Numbered from the stretch's first letter, positions 51,095 to 60,821 are shown. The stretch is 64,000 nt of DNA from Opimibacter sp041746735 (GCA_041746735.1 JBGTGP010000009.1:24003-88002), one strand, 5' to 3'. Made by a program: numbers and translations. Notes: generated by a model from the sequence alone, not told the origin.

Positions 51095-51893
51095 TATTCA
51101 CCGCAATGCCAAAATCGGACGAAACGTCCAGGTCGGCCCGTTTACCACCATTGAAGAAGATGTTGTGATCGGAGACGGATGCCGTATTGGCTCCAATGTC
51201 AATATCCTCAATGGTACCCGCATGGGGAGCAATTGTAATGTGTTTCCAGGTGCCGTAGTTGGGGCGTCTCCTCAGGACTTGAAGTTTGAAGGAGAGTCCA
51301 GTACACTGGATATTGGCAATCATGTCACCATACGGGAGTATTGTACCATCAACCGGGGGACAAAAGCAAGTTTCAAGACGGCTATTGGTGACCATTGTCT
51401 GCTGATGGCTTATGTCCATGTGGCGCATGACTGTGTGATAGGTCCTCATAGCATATTGGCCAATAATGTCAATCTGGCCGGGCACATCCATGTGGGGCAT
51501 CATGTCGTGATCGGTGGATTAGTGGCGGTACATCAGTTTGTCAAGATTGGGGAGCATTCCATGGTCGGTGGCGGCTCACTGGTCAGGAAAGACATACCGC
51601 CTTATGTGAAGGCAGCACGAGAACCCTTGTCATTTGTCGGCGTCAATGTCACCGGCCTCAAGCGGAGAAGTTTCTCACAGGAACAAATCCATGTCATTCA
51701 GGATATATTCAGGATATTGTTTGTCCGCGGATACAATATCACGCAAGCTGTCGCGGTCATCCGGGATACAATTCCGGATGGGCCGGAAAAGACATTGATT
51801 CTTAATTTTGTGGATCAGTCCGAACGGGGCATCATGCGTGGTTTCAGGGCGAACAATCCCGTAAATGGACCTCTCTATACAAAAGCTGAGTAA
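51087..51893 (+). CDS. lpxA: Acyl-ACP--UDP-N-acetylglucosamine O-acyltransferase
   Basis: 268 residues from the ATG at 51087 (an ATG at 51075 is an alternative). LpxA performs the first acylation of lipid A. A left-handed beta-helix (NIHRNAKIGRNVQVGPFTTI onward) is followed by the C-terminal helical domain; the catalytic His is in MAYVHVAHDCVIG. Start overlaps the lpxC/fabZ stop by 8 bases; end overlaps the ABC gene by 29 bases. Confidence 0.97.
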   Translation: MNNIHRNAKIGRNVQVGPFTTIEEDVVIGDGCRIGSNVNILNGTRMGSNCNVFPGAVVGASPQDLKFEGESSTLDIGNHVTIREYCTINRGTKASFKTAIGDHCLLMAYVHVAHDCVIGPHSILANNVNLAGHIHVGHHVVIGGLVAVHQFVKIGEHSMVGGGSLVRKDIPPYVKAAREPLSFVGVNVTGLKRRSFSQEQIHVIQDIFRILFVRGYNITQAVAVIRDTIPDGPEKTLILNFVDQSERGIMRGFRANNPVNGPLYTKAE

Positions 51894-52479
51894 AGCGTTT
51901 AATCAACGAACCGTACTGCTGGACTTGTCCTTCCGGATTAGTGGAGGTGAGCGTTTTGCAATAACAGGTTCAAATGGTTCCGGAAAATCCACCTTGCTTA
52001 AGATCCTGTCAGGCGGTCTGATCCCGTCAGGCGGAACGATTCAGTACTTTCTGAATGGATATGAAGTATTGGCCGAACAGGTGTATCGGTATGTGCATTT
52101 CGTAGCCCCATACAATACCGTGATAGAGGAATTGACATTGCCTGAGCTATTCCGGATGCATCAGCAGCTGGGTTTACTCCTGGGGTTTCAGTCATATGAA
52201 GCCTGGCACCGTAGATTGGACTATGCATTTCCTATCAGACGGCCTATAAAAACATATTCTTCCGGTATGAAGCAAAGAGTCAAACTGGGCCTTGCTATTC
52301 TGGATGACCGGCCTCTGATTTTATTGGACGAGCCGGGCTCCAATCTGGATGCTCAGGGGAAAGCATGGTGCTTCTCGCTGTTGGACCAGGTGCGGCCCCA
52401 TCAGACGATCGTAATAGCTACAAATGATCCCGCTGAAATAGACTGGTGCACGAATGGCCTTGAGGTTGGATCGAAGTGA
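51865..52479 (+). CDS. ABC transporter ATP-binding protein
   Basis: 204 residues, a single nucleotide-binding domain. Walker A GSNGSGKST (35-43), signature SSGMKQR, and Walker B ILLDEPGSNLD are all present. No permease is encoded next to it. The start lies inside the end of lpxA, so it is translationally coupled to the lipid A operon and may energise an envelope transporter, though its partner is unknown. It is similar in size to CcmA-like ATPases. Confidence 0.9.
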   Translation: MDLSIQKLSKAFNQRTVLLDLSFRISGGERFAITGSNGSGKSTLLKILSGGLIPSGGTIQYFLNGYEVLAEQVYRYVHFVAPYNTVIEELTLPELFRMHQQLGLLLGFQSYEAWHRRLDYAFPIRRPIKTYSSGMKQRVKLGLAILDDRPLILLDEPGSNLDAQGKAWCFSLLDQVRPHQTIVIATNDPAEIDWCTNGLEVGSK

Positions 52480-52492
52480 TCTCAATGAAATT

Positions 52493-52837
52493 TCAACTTC
52501 CAAGCTTTTTATCCAGATCTACAAGTCGGGTCTGAATATTTTTGAGCCGGTCCAGCAGGTCAAACTGGTCAGCCAATGTTCCTTTTTCCTTTCGAAGTTC
52601 CTGCTTGGCTCCATCCAGAGTAAACCCCCGGACCTTAACCAGATTGTAAATAATCTGAATCTGACGGATGTTTTCTTTGGTGAATAAGCGATCGCCCTTT
52701 CGGTTTTTACGAGGAGTCAAAAAGGCAAATTCGTTTTCCCAATACCGTAATAAAGACCGGGACACATCAAACATTTCAGCCACCTCACCAATGGTGTAGT
52801 AGAGTTTGTCCAGGTGTTGGGTATCAATGGATTTCAA
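52493..52837 (-). CDS. MerR family transcriptional regulator
   Basis: 114 residues. A winged helix-turn-helix of MerR type at the N-terminus (YTIGEVAEMFDVSRSLLRYWE), then the RKGDRLFTKENIRQIQIIYNL helix and a coiled coil. No metal-binding cysteines are seen. A MerR gene beside an M23 gene and alaS is common in Bacteroidota. An inverted repeat upstream (52872-52899) could be its operator. Confidence 0.9.
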   Translation of the reverse strand: MKSIDTQHLDKLYYTIGEVAEMFDVSRSLLRYWENEFAFLTPRKNRKGDRLFTKENIRQIQIIYNLVKVRGFTLDGAKQELRKEKGTLADQFDLLDRLKNIQTRLVDLDKKLGS

Positions 52838-52871
52838 AGGATGTCAAACGTCTAAGTATGGCAGTGCAAGC

Positions 52872-52899
52872 TGAAATATATAATAAATAATATATTTCA
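52872..52899. promoter_or_regulatory. AT-rich inverted repeat upstream of merR
   Basis: TGAAATATAT (52872-52881) pairs exactly with ATATATTTCA (52890-52899), with an 8-base centre. It lies 35 bases before the merR start. It may be a MerR operator, or a terminator-like end for the upstream M23 gene. Confidence 0.4.
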
Positions 52900-53037
52900 A
52901 CCTCAGTATCACTTCAAAATTAAGCATTTCCGGTATCCGGATTGCAAATTTTAATGAAGTAAAGAGATTCTTTCTGTAAAGGTTTAAAATGGGAAGCCTT
53001 ACAAATTAGGATAAAAAGGGGAGATGGTGATGCAGAG

Positions 53038-54021
53038 TTAGTCAAATGACTGGTTTTCGAGTTCGGCACGTTGGACAAGTTGTTGATACTCTTCCGGCGT
53101 GAGGTCATCCATGCAGTATATAATCGGGTCCACCGGGTTGCCTTTCAACCGGACTTCGTAATGAAGATGGGGCGCAGTTGAGGTGCCGGTGTTGCCGACA
53201 GTGCCGATGGTTTCTCCTTTTTGTACGATTTCGCCTTGTCTGACAGTGATGGAGGCCATGTGGCCATAAAGGGAAGTAAAGCCATATCCATGATCGATAA
53301 TGACGTAATTACCATAACCTACTCTTCCGTGTTCGGCCTTAATCACTGTGCCATTGCCGGTGGCCTGAATGGGCGTACCTGGAGGCGCAGTAAAATCAAT
53401 ACCGGTATGTAATCGGTCCACTTTATGAACCGGATGCAGCCGGATTCCGAAACCAGAAAGCGCATTTAGGTTTTTCTTCAGCAGATCAATCCGCACAGGC
53501 TTAATGCTGGGGATACTGGCGATCATGTCGGCGCGTGAATTGGCTTTTTCGAGAATCGTGTCGAGGGATTGTCGTTGGATTTTCAACTGGAGCATCAGTT
53601 TATCCAGTTTTTCCTGGGTTTCAATCAGCAACTCACCTGTATTAGGGTATCGTATGATGTGAGCATATTTCTCATGACCACCCACACCCCCGGACCAGAC
53701 GGCTTCATCAATGGGTTCCATCCCCAGCATGAAACGGTGAATACCGGCATCACGCTCCTGCACGACCGCCAATTCGTCCGACATTCGGTCCAATTGCTCA
53801 GTAATGCTGGCATAATGATATTTCATTTGCTCAATCTCCCGCAGTAAGGTCAACTCCTTTTGACTGGGGAAATACGTAGTATGAAGCAGGAAAAAGATGA
53901 AAGAGGTTACCACCGTAGTGCTCAGGTAGCCAAAAATGCTCAGCAATCTAAACTTGCCCGGCATCTTATACTCCTCAAAGGATAGGGTTGTTTCGTTGTA
54001 AACGTATTTCTTTCCCGCCAT
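53038..54021 (-). CDS. M23 family peptidoglycan peptidase
   Basis: 327 residues from the ATG at 54021 (a longer in-frame form to 54075 is possible). One membrane segment (about 30-50), a coiled coil (about 60-180), then a LytM/M23 metallopeptidase domain with zinc motifs HTGIDF, then HYGFTSLYGHM-type segment and HLHYEV. It cuts peptide cross-links or helps activate amidases at septation. It lies upstream of merR and diverges from alaS, a conserved neighbourhood in Bacteroidota. Confidence 0.9.
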   Translation of the reverse strand: MAGKKYVYNETTLSFEEYKMPGKFRLLSIFGYLSTTVVTSFIFFLLHTTYFPSQKELTLLREIEQMKYHYASITEQLDRMSDELAVVQERDAGIHRFMLGMEPIDEAVWSGGVGGHEKYAHIIRYPNTGELLIETQEKLDKLMLQLKIQRQSLDTILEKANSRADMIASIPSIKPVRIDLLKKNLNALSGFGIRLHPVHKVDRLHTGIDFTAPPGTPIQATGNGTVIKAEHGRVGYGNYVIIDHGYGFTSLYGHMASITVRQGEIVQKGETIGTVGNTGTSTAPHLHYEVRLKGNPVDPIIYCMDDLTPEEYQQLVQRAELENQSFD

Positions 54022-54190
54022 TGAATAACCTGATTTGACTAATTTTGAGCTCGCCTTTAAACGGCACTTTTCCAAATTTTGGTTATGGGACTGTGGCGAA
54101 GATATACATTGAAAATCTGTTTACAAAACATTTTACGATTTATTATATATGATTTTTGGGTACAAAGCGTTCGCCGTTTCAACCCATTGT

Positions 54191-54215
54191 ATATATAATA
54201 AAATATTATAATTTG
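54191..54215 (+). promoter_or_regulatory. AT-rich palindrome and -7-like box upstream of alaS
   Basis: TATAATA (54194-54200) and TATTATA (54204-54210) form a 7 bp inverted repeat around AAA, running into ATAATTTG (54208-54215), one base off the -7 consensus. About 25 bases before the alaS ATG. Confidence 0.35.
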
Positions 54216-54239
54216 TATAGTACACAATTAAAGTAATAT

Positions 54240-56879
54240 ATGGCCAAAACTGCCAAAGAGATTCGGGATGTTTTCCTAAAATTTTTTGAGGAGCAAGGAC
54301 ACACTATTGTGCCCTCCGCGCCCATGGTCAACAAAGATGATCCGACCCTGATGTTTACGAATGCGGGAATGAATCCCTTTAAGGACTACTTTTTGGGGCA
54401 TAAACCACCCGTGCACAGACGTATTGCAGATACACAGAAATGCCTGAGAGTCAGCGGTAAGCATAATGATCTGGAAGAAGTGGGCCGTGACGGCTACCAC
54501 CATACGATGTTTGAGATGCTGGGCAACTGGTCGTTTGGCGATTACTTTAAGAAGGAAGCCATCGGGTGGGCGTGGGAGTTGCTCCATGACCGGCTACACT
54601 TGCCTATGGATCAGGTCTATGCCAGTGTCTTTGGAGGAGATGAAGCAGATGGCTTGCCTGAAGACCAGGAGGCACGTGAACTGTGGCGGGCTTTTCTACC
54701 TGATGACCGTATCCTGTCCTTCGGTCCGGCGGACAATTTTTGGGAAATGGGGGATACCGGCCCCTGCGGCCCGTGCTCTGAGATCCATATCGATCTACGC
54801 TCCGATGAAGAACGGATGCTGATCCCGGGGAAGGACCTGGTCAATACCGGACATCCCAGTGTGATCGAGATCTGGAACCTCGTTTTTATTCAGTTTAATC
54901 GTAAGGCTAACGGTTCACTCGAACCTCTGCCTGCGCGTCATGTCGATACCGGGATGGGGTTCGAGCGACTTGTACGGGTCATCCAACGTAAGACGTCAAA
55001 TTATGACACGGACATCTTCGCCCCCCTCATTCATTTTACGGAACAGGCTACCGGTATCGCGTATAAAAATGATTATACCGGAGAGGTCATGTCAGACATT
55101 GCGATGCGTGTCCTGGCCGACCATGTCCGTGCAGTCAGCTTTGGCATTGCGGATGGCGAAATGCCTTCCAACACAGGTGCCGGTTATGTATTGCGACGCA
55201 TACTTCGCAGAGCTGTTCGGTACTATTATAGTTTCCTGGCGACACGTGAGCCACTCATGCATCGGTTGGTTCCGTTACTGGCCGATTTTTTCAAAGATAT
55301 CTTTCCCGGTTTTTATGATCAACGGGACTTTATAAAAAGAGTCATTGAGCAGGAAGAAATTTCTTTCCTCCGTACACTTGAATCGGGGATAAAGCGATTT
55401 GAAGCCTTATCCGTCAGGGACAATCTTATTGACGGCCATGATGCGTTTGAACTTTATGATACATATGGTTTCCCGGCAGACCTTACCCGATTGATGGCCG
55501 CAGAAAAAGGGTGGTCAATGGATGAAGCTGGATTTGATCAGGCGCTGCAAGAACAGAAGCAACGGTCAAGATCGGATGCGGTTATGGCAACAGGCGATTG
55601 GATTGAGGTCCGCACTTTTGACGGAGTGCCCGTGTTTGAGGGATATGATTTTGATAACCTCGAAAATGCAAAACTGATCAAGTACAGGAAAGTAGAAGAC
55701 CGTGAAGGTGCGTATTATCAGGTGGTACTCGATCGTACATCATTTTACCCGGAAGGTGGCGGTCAGGTCGGAGACAGAGGTGTCATTCTTTTTGGCAATG
55801 AAAAGATAGAAGTGTTGGACATGATCAAAGAAAATGATCTTCCGATTCACATCACAAAAATTCTTCCCCGGAAGCTTGATGTTCCAGCGGCAACCATCAT
55901 TAACAGCCATCGAAGACGTCTGATCGAAAACAACCATTCGGCCACGCATTTATTGCACGCTGCTTTGAGGGAGGTTTTGGGAGATCATGTACAACAGCGT
56001 GGATCTCTCCTCAATGATGCCTACCTCCGTTTTGATTTTTCACATTTTTCAAAAGTTTTGCCGGACGAGTTAGCCCGTATAGAAGCAAGGGTCAATCAGA
56101 AGATTCGGGAGGATATCAGGTTGAAAGAAGATCGTAACATCCCGATCAAGGAAGCGGAGAAAGCCGGTGCCCGTATGTTGTTCGGGGAAAAGTATGGAGA
56201 CATTGTGCGCATGATCTCCTTTGATCCAACATATTCCATCGAGCTTTGCGGAGGTTGCCATGTACCCTCCACCGGCCATATTGGTTATTTTAAAATCACA
56301 GGAGAGTCTGCTATTGCGGCCGGCGTCCGCAGGATCGAAGCCGTGACCGCAGATGCTGCGGAAGCATATATTAATGACCACTTTGAAAAACTCAGCCTTA
56401 TACGACAAGAGTTGAAAGGTACGGCTGATCCGGTCAAAGTCATACGGGACCTTTTGGCCGAAAACAAAGAACTCCGCCAACAGCTTGATGCTTTCAAGGC
56501 AAATAGTGCAGGATCAGAGAAAGGCGAAATCCTGAAAGAGGTGAACGACATTGGCGGAGTCCGTTTTATCAGTCGGGAGGTCCGCATAGACGATCCAAAG
56601 CTGCTCAAATCCATGATCTACCAAATCGGACAGGAATTAGGAGCGTCAACATTTATTCTTCTGGGATCCACATCGGATGACAAAGTGCAGTTGATGCTGT
56701 ATATCAGTGAAGATTTAGTCCAGTCAAGGAAGTTACATGCCGGAAACATCATTAAGGATCTTGCCACCTCCATTCGGGGAGGTGGAGGTGGACAACCTTT
56801 CTTTGCTTCGGCAGGAGGTACCTTTCCGCAAGGATTGGATGAAGCGCTAAGCAGAGCTAAAACGTATTTGGCGCATTGA
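54240..56879 (+). CDS. alaS: Alanyl-tRNA synthetase
   Basis: 879 residues, full length. AlaRS charges tRNA-Ala; one such tRNA gene is in this window at 61.4 kb. The class II catalytic core (FTNAGMNPFKDYFLG, RRIADTQKCLRVSGKHNDLE, segments within 35-80), editing domain with NNHSATHLLHAALREVLG and CGGCHVPSTGHIG (zinc ligands), and the C-terminal C-Ala domain ending in GGGGGQPFFASAGG are all present. It diverges from the M23 gene. Confidence 0.98.
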   Translation: MAKTAKEIRDVFLKFFEEQGHTIVPSAPMVNKDDPTLMFTNAGMNPFKDYFLGHKPPVHRRIADTQKCLRVSGKHNDLEEVGRDGYHHTMFEMLGNWSFGDYFKKEAIGWAWELLHDRLHLPMDQVYASVFGGDEADGLPEDQEARELWRAFLPDDRILSFGPADNFWEMGDTGPCGPCSEIHIDLRSDEERMLIPGKDLVNTGHPSVIEIWNLVFIQFNRKANGSLEPLPARHVDTGMGFERLVRVIQRKTSNYDTDIFAPLIHFTEQATGIAYKNDYTGEVMSDIAMRVLADHVRAVSFGIADGEMPSNTGAGYVLRRILRRAVRYYYSFLATREPLMHRLVPLLADFFKDIFPGFYDQRDFIKRVIEQEEISFLRTLESGIKRFEALSVRDNLIDGHDAFELYDTYGFPADLTRLMAAEKGWSMDEAGFDQALQEQKQRSRSDAVMATGDWIEVRTFDGVPVFEGYDFDNLENAKLIKYRKVEDREGAYYQVVLDRTSFYPEGGGQVGDRGVILFGNEKIEVLDMIKENDLPIHITKILPRKLDVPAATIINSHRRRLIENNHSATHLLHAALREVLGDHVQQRGSLLNDAYLRFDFSHFSKVLPDELARIEARVNQKIREDIRLKEDRNIPIKEAEKAGARMLFGEKYGDIVRMISFDPTYSIELCGGCHVPSTGHIGYFKITGESAIAAGVRRIEAVTADAAEAYINDHFEKLSLIRQELKGTADPVKVIRDLLAENKELRQQLDAFKANSAGSEKGEILKEVNDIGGVRFISREVRIDDPKLLKSMIYQIGQELGASTFILLGSTSDDKVQLMLYISEDLVQSRKLHAGNIIKDLATSIRGGGGGQPFFASAGGTFPQGLDEALSRAKTYLAH

Positions 56880-56963
56880 AAACCCGGACAACCAGGATGA
56901 TCTCCATGCAGGTAGTATACAACCTGTCAGTCCATCCTATCACTATACGTCAACATATGTGTT

Positions 56964-57950
56964 ATGGTTGAGCTGCCACGCATTCGGATTGGTGTCATTG
57001 GTGCCGGTCATCTGGGGAAGTTTCATATTGAATGCCTTCAACGAATAGCAGCTTTCGAATTGGTCGGATTTCATGACACCGATCCTGACCGCACCCGGGA
57101 GATATCATCAAAGTATAATATCACCACTTTCGATCGGGTTTCACAATTGCTGGATCAAACGGAGGCTGTTTGTATTGTGACACCGACCGTAACTCATTTT
57201 GATTTGGCAGTTATGGCGATGGAGGCCGGGAAGCACATTTTTGTTGAGAAACCACTGACCGATCATCCGGATACCAGTCACAAGCTCGCGATGCTGGTGG
57301 AGCAGAACAATCTGATTGGTCGTGTAGGGCATGTAGAGCGCTATAATCCTGCTTTTCTTGCCGCCCGGCAGATGGGGATTGATCGTCCGGCCTTTATTGA
57401 AGCGCATCGGTTGTCTCCATTCAATGTCAGAGGACTGGATGTGCCGGTCATTATGGATCTGATGATCCATGATATCGATCTGGTGTTGAGCATGATAGAT
57501 GCCGATGTCGACCACATAGAGGCTAACGGAGTAGGGGTGGCAGGAAAGTCAGCTGATATCTGCAATGCCCGGATCACCTTTAAAAATGATGCGGTAGCCA
57601 ACCTTACCGCCAGTCGGATCAGTCTTAAGCAGATGAGAAAGCTAAGACTGTTCCAACCGGATCAATATATGGCCATCGATTTTCTTGAACAGGAAGTCCA
57701 GGTCGTCCGATTGTATCATGCAGAGCCAACGGACAAATTGACCATGAAAATGGATTTACCCGGAGGTGACCGGTGGATCGCCGCCGACAATCCTCAGGTC
57801 ATACAGCATAATGCGATTGAAGAAGAGTTGAAAGAATTTAATGCCGCCATCAGGCAGCAATCTACGGACGGAGTAACGTTTCAGCAGGGAGCCCGTGCGG
57901 TGGAGGTAGCCTTCAGGATCATGGAGCAAATCAGCAAAAATGAAAAATAA
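56964..57950 (+). CDS. Gfo/Idh/MocA family oxidoreductase
   Basis: 328 residues. An N-terminal NAD(P)-binding Rossmann fold (IGVIGAGHLGKFHIE) with the EKP motif (FVEKPLTD) and a C-terminal substrate domain (HDIDLVLSM). Members act on sugars or sugar nucleotides. The downstream lipoprotein and sugar transferase genes (overlap 11 bases, then 4 bases gap) suggest a role in making a cell-surface glycan. The substrate is unknown. Confidence 0.88.
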   Translation: MVELPRIRIGVIGAGHLGKFHIECLQRIAAFELVGFHDTDPDRTREISSKYNITTFDRVSQLLDQTEAVCIVTPTVTHFDLAVMAMEAGKHIFVEKPLTDHPDTSHKLAMLVEQNNLIGRVGHVERYNPAFLAARQMGIDRPAFIEAHRLSPFNVRGLDVPVIMDLMIHDIDLVLSMIDADVDHIEANGVGVAGKSADICNARITFKNDAVANLTASRISLKQMRKLRLFQPDQYMAIDFLEQEVQVVRLYHAEPTDKLTMKMDLPGGDRWIAADNPQVIQHNAIEEELKEFNAAIRQQSTDGVTFQQGARAVEVAFRIMEQISKNEK

Positions 57951-58812
57951 GGGATACAGTTTGAGTGGATTGGTTGTCATGATGTTGCTGCTGTTGCCCG
58001 GTTGCAATATTATCAATCCGGAAGAAACCATACCGACTCGTATCCATTTGAAACCTTTCGAGTTTCAGTTTCAACCCGGTCAGGGGATGGGGCCACAACG
58101 GATATCCGAGGTATGGGTGTATGCCAACAGTAATTATCTGGGCACCTTTGCACCTCCTGTGGATATTTATTTTCTCGGGGAGGGTCCGACGCAGTTTTCT
58201 TTTCGACCCGGTATCCGGAATAACGGGATCTTGTCGGATGCGATCATCTATCCGATGTATACCGGATATACGGAGACTCTAGAAGCCTCTCCCGGTGCTG
58301 TCTTTGAGGTTGCGCCGGTGACCCGGTACAGACCTGAAGCGTTTTTCTCCCTGCTGGCTGATTTTGAAATGAGCAATGAATTTGTCGACAATCGCGATAC
58401 GGTTTCTGCCAGCATGGTCGTCCGCTCCACAACAGATGTATTTGACGGCGAATATTCCGGGCATATCCGGATGACACCTGAAGCTTCATTTATTGAGGTC
58501 GGGCATGCGGTACCGATGTCCGGACTGCCGACTGACGGCAAGCCTACTTACCTTGAGTTGTGGTACAAGAGCGAAATAGAGATGAGTATTGGTATTCTGG
58601 GGATCAATCTGGGGGGGCAGAGTTTTTCCAACTTCTTTTACCTGGTCCGTCCGAGTGCGGAATGGAATATGCTTTATATCGACCTCACCGAATTTATACG
58701 GTTATCCGATTTTCCGGCATATAAGGTGTTGTTCCGATCCCTCTACCCTGCGAATGCTACTGCACCTGAATACAATATCTTCCTGGACAACATAAAAGTG
58801 GTACACCTCTGA
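57940..58812 (+). CDS. Uncharacterised lipoprotein
   Basis: 290 residues of unknown family. A type II signal peptide ends at LLPGC, giving lipidated C22. The remainder is beta-rich with many Tyr, Phe and Pro, and no motif I recognise; the segment LELWYKSEIEMSIGILGINL resembles a carbohydrate-binding or jelly-roll-like fold, but this is weak. It overlaps the oxidoreductase gene by 11 bases and lies 4 bases before the sugar transferase, so the three probably act together on a surface glycan. Confidence 0.7.
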   Translation: MKNKGYSLSGLVVMMLLLLPGCNIINPEETIPTRIHLKPFEFQFQPGQGMGPQRISEVWVYANSNYLGTFAPPVDIYFLGEGPTQFSFRPGIRNNGILSDAIIYPMYTGYTETLEASPGAVFEVAPVTRYRPEAFFSLLADFEMSNEFVDNRDTVSASMVVRSTTDVFDGEYSGHIRMTPEASFIEVGHAVPMSGLPTDGKPTYLELWYKSEIEMSIGILGINLGGQSFSNFFYLVRPSAEWNMLYIDLTEFIRLSDFPAYKVLFRSLYPANATAPEYNIFLDNIKVVHL

Positions 58813-58816
58813 CCGG

Positions 58817-60235
58817 ATGAAAAAACTGAGGAGATTCCACATGTTCTTGTATGCCTGCGCGGACCTCGTGTCTGCCATGTCAGCCTGGGCCCTCTTTTAT
58901 TATTGGCGGGCGTTGCGTGAGGGCAAGTCGTTAGAAACCGGGGTCATTGATGATCACAATTTCTGGTACGGCGTCGTGATCGTTCCGTTAGGGTGGATTA
59001 TCTTTTACTGGATATTTGATCATTATCAGGATATATACCGGTTGTCACGGCTGACGACTCTGATCCGGACTTTTTTCCTCACGTTGTCCGGTGTGGTGAT
59101 TATCTTTTTTACCCTCCTGCTGGACGATACGGCAGATGATGTATCAGACTATGTGCAATCCTTCTTCAGATTGTTTCTCCTGCACTTTACGATCACGGCG
59201 CTGGTCCGAATGATTGTGTTGACGGCCGCCAGCCGCAAGCTTCGTTCCGGCCGTATTACCTATTCTACAATCATCATTGGAGGTAATCAGAAGGCCCTGG
59301 AACTCTACGAAGAGATCCGGGCACGGAAGAAAAGTCTGGGTAACCTCCTGATTGGATATATCGAAAGCGAAGTCAATGGTAAGCAGGCCATTGCTGGTCA
59401 TCTGCCCAATCTCGGCACGATCGATCAATTGCCGGAGATCATTGAGAAGTATGCTGTAGAAGAAGCCCTCATCGCCATCGAAACCTCAGAGCATAATAAA
59501 CTCAAGGGGATATTGGATGTGTTGTTTGACTACAACGAGCAGGTCCTGGTGAAAATTATTCCAGACATGTATGACATTCTGTTGGGGACCGTCAAAATGA
59601 ATTATCTGTATGGGGCCGTGCTGATCGAGATCCGGCGGGGTCTGATGCAGCATTGGGAGAAGTTGGTCAAACGGTTGATTGATATTGTTGCCAGTATAGT
59701 GGGCCTTCTGATCCTGCTTCCGCTATTCCTGTACATTTCCATACGGGTACGATTGAGTTCACATGGTCCAATCTTTTATTCTCAGGAGCGTGTCGGGCTG
59801 AACGGTAAGCCCTTTATGATCCACAAGTTCAGGTCGATGGTCCCGGATGCCGAAAGAGATACACCGCAACTCTCCTTTGACGGAGATGAGCGATGTACGC
59901 CTTGGGGTGCTGTGATGCGGAAGTGGCGTCTGGATGAACTTCCGCAGCTATGGAATGTACTGATTGGGGAGATGTCTTTGGTTGGGCCCAGACCTGAGCG
60001 CCGGTATTTTATAGACCGGATTATGGAGCATGCACCGCACTATAAGCATCTGCTCAAGGTGCGCCCGGGTATTACCTCCTGGGGGCAGGTGAAGTACGGT
60101 TATGCCAGCAATATTGAACAGATGCTGCAGCGCCTAAAGTTCGATATCCTCTACATTGAGAACATGTCGCTGACGCTTGATTTCAAGATCCTGTTTTATA
60201 CAGGACTCATTCTGCTGCAGGGTAAAGGAAAATAG
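58817..60235 (+). CDS. Polyprenyl glycosylphosphotransferase (initiating sugar transferase)
   Basis: 472 residues. An N-terminal group of four membrane helices (about 10-125), a nucleotide-binding-like domain (about 150-260, STIIIGGNQKALELYEEI), another helix (about 292-312), and a bacterial sugar transferase domain with YSQERVGLNGKPFMIHKFRS, KWRLDELPQLWNVL and LVGPRPE. Such enzymes load the first sugar phosphate onto undecaprenyl phosphate for capsule, exopolysaccharide or O-antigen. The stop codon lies in a terminator-like stem. Confidence 0.93.
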   Translation: MKKLRRFHMFLYACADLVSAMSAWALFYYWRALREGKSLETGVIDDHNFWYGVVIVPLGWIIFYWIFDHYQDIYRLSRLTTLIRTFFLTLSGVVIIFFTLLLDDTADDVSDYVQSFFRLFLLHFTITALVRMIVLTAASRKLRSGRITYSTIIIGGNQKALELYEEIRARKKSLGNLLIGYIESEVNGKQAIAGHLPNLGTIDQLPEIIEKYAVEEALIAIETSEHNKLKGILDVLFDYNEQVLVKIIPDMYDILLGTVKMNYLYGAVLIEIRRGLMQHWEKLVKRLIDIVASIVGLLILLPLFLYISIRVRLSSHGPIFYSQERVGLNGKPFMIHKFRSMVPDAERDTPQLSFDGDERCTPWGAVMRKWRLDELPQLWNVLIGEMSLVGPRPERRYFIDRIMEHAPHYKHLLKVRPGITSWGQVKYGYASNIEQMLQRLKFDILYIENMSLTLDFKILFYTGLILLQGKGK

Positions 60236-60261
60236 GGTGAAAGTAGAAACTTTCACCCTAT
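60232..60261. terminator. Hairpin at the end of the sugar transferase gene
   Basis: ATAGGGTGAAAGT (60232-60244), AGAA loop, ACTTTCACCCTAT (60249-60261): a perfect 13 bp stem that includes the stop codon TAG. No strong U tract follows. It lies between two convergent genes. Confidence 0.6.
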
Positions 60262-60301
60262 AGATATTTTCTTAAGTGGAAAACGTCAGACGATGACGGG
60301 A

Positions 60302-60763
60302 TCAAATCCGCTTACGACGAGGCTTGTCGTCATAGTCATCATCATACCGACGTTTGGGACGGTCGTTGTCCTGATAGCGGTTGGTTGATTTTGGGCGATC
60401 ATCTCCCCAGCGTTGTTCAGGACGAGGTCCGCTTGGACGACGGTCTCCGCCGCCACCTGAATTAAAGGGAGGACGACCACCACCGGGTCTGGGTCCACCA
60501 CGACCGCGATCATTGCTGCGGGGCGCGGGATCGGATTCCTTGACCAGGACTTCCTTACCATCCATTTCAGTGCCATTCAGGTTTTCGATGGCAGATCGGG
60601 CTCCTTCCTCGGTAGCCATATCCACAAAACCATAGCATTTGGACATGCCGGTATCCCGATCCATGATCACCTTGGCATCAATAACCTGGCCATAGGATTC
60701 AAACATAGCCTTGAGACGTTCAGAGGTGACGTTCTGAGGCAACTTAGCGACAAAAAGTTTCAT
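60302..60763 (-). CDS. RNA-binding protein with RRM domain and RG-rich tail
   Basis: 153 residues. An N-terminal RRM (1-80) with RNP2 LFVAKLP and RNP1 KCYGFVDMA, followed by a tail rich in Arg, Gly, Pro and Asp (DRGRGGPRPGGGRPP). Small RRM proteins of this kind are frequent in Bacteroidota and often bind mRNA under cold or other stress; that role is inferred. The gene has two tandem candidate promoters and a long leader. Confidence 0.9.
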   Translation of the reverse strand: MKLFVAKLPQNVTSERLKAMFESYGQVIDAKVIMDRDTGMSKCYGFVDMATEEGARSAIENLNGTEMDGKEVLVKESDPAPRSNDRGRGGPRPGGGRPPFNSGGGGDRRPSGPRPEQRWGDDRPKSTNRYQDNDRPKRRYDDDYDDKPRRKRI

Positions 60764-60813
60764 TTATAAAAAAAGTTGATGTTTTGATATCTCTTGAAGT
60801 GTGCGCAGCTAAT

Positions 60814-60821
60814 CAAAGTTA
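60814..60821 (-). promoter_or_regulatory. Candidate proximal -7 box of the RRM gene
   Basis: TAACTTTG on the minus strand, exact TAnnTTTG, about 50 bases before the ATG. Lies inside the leader expected from the distal box at 60873-60880. Confidence 0.35.
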
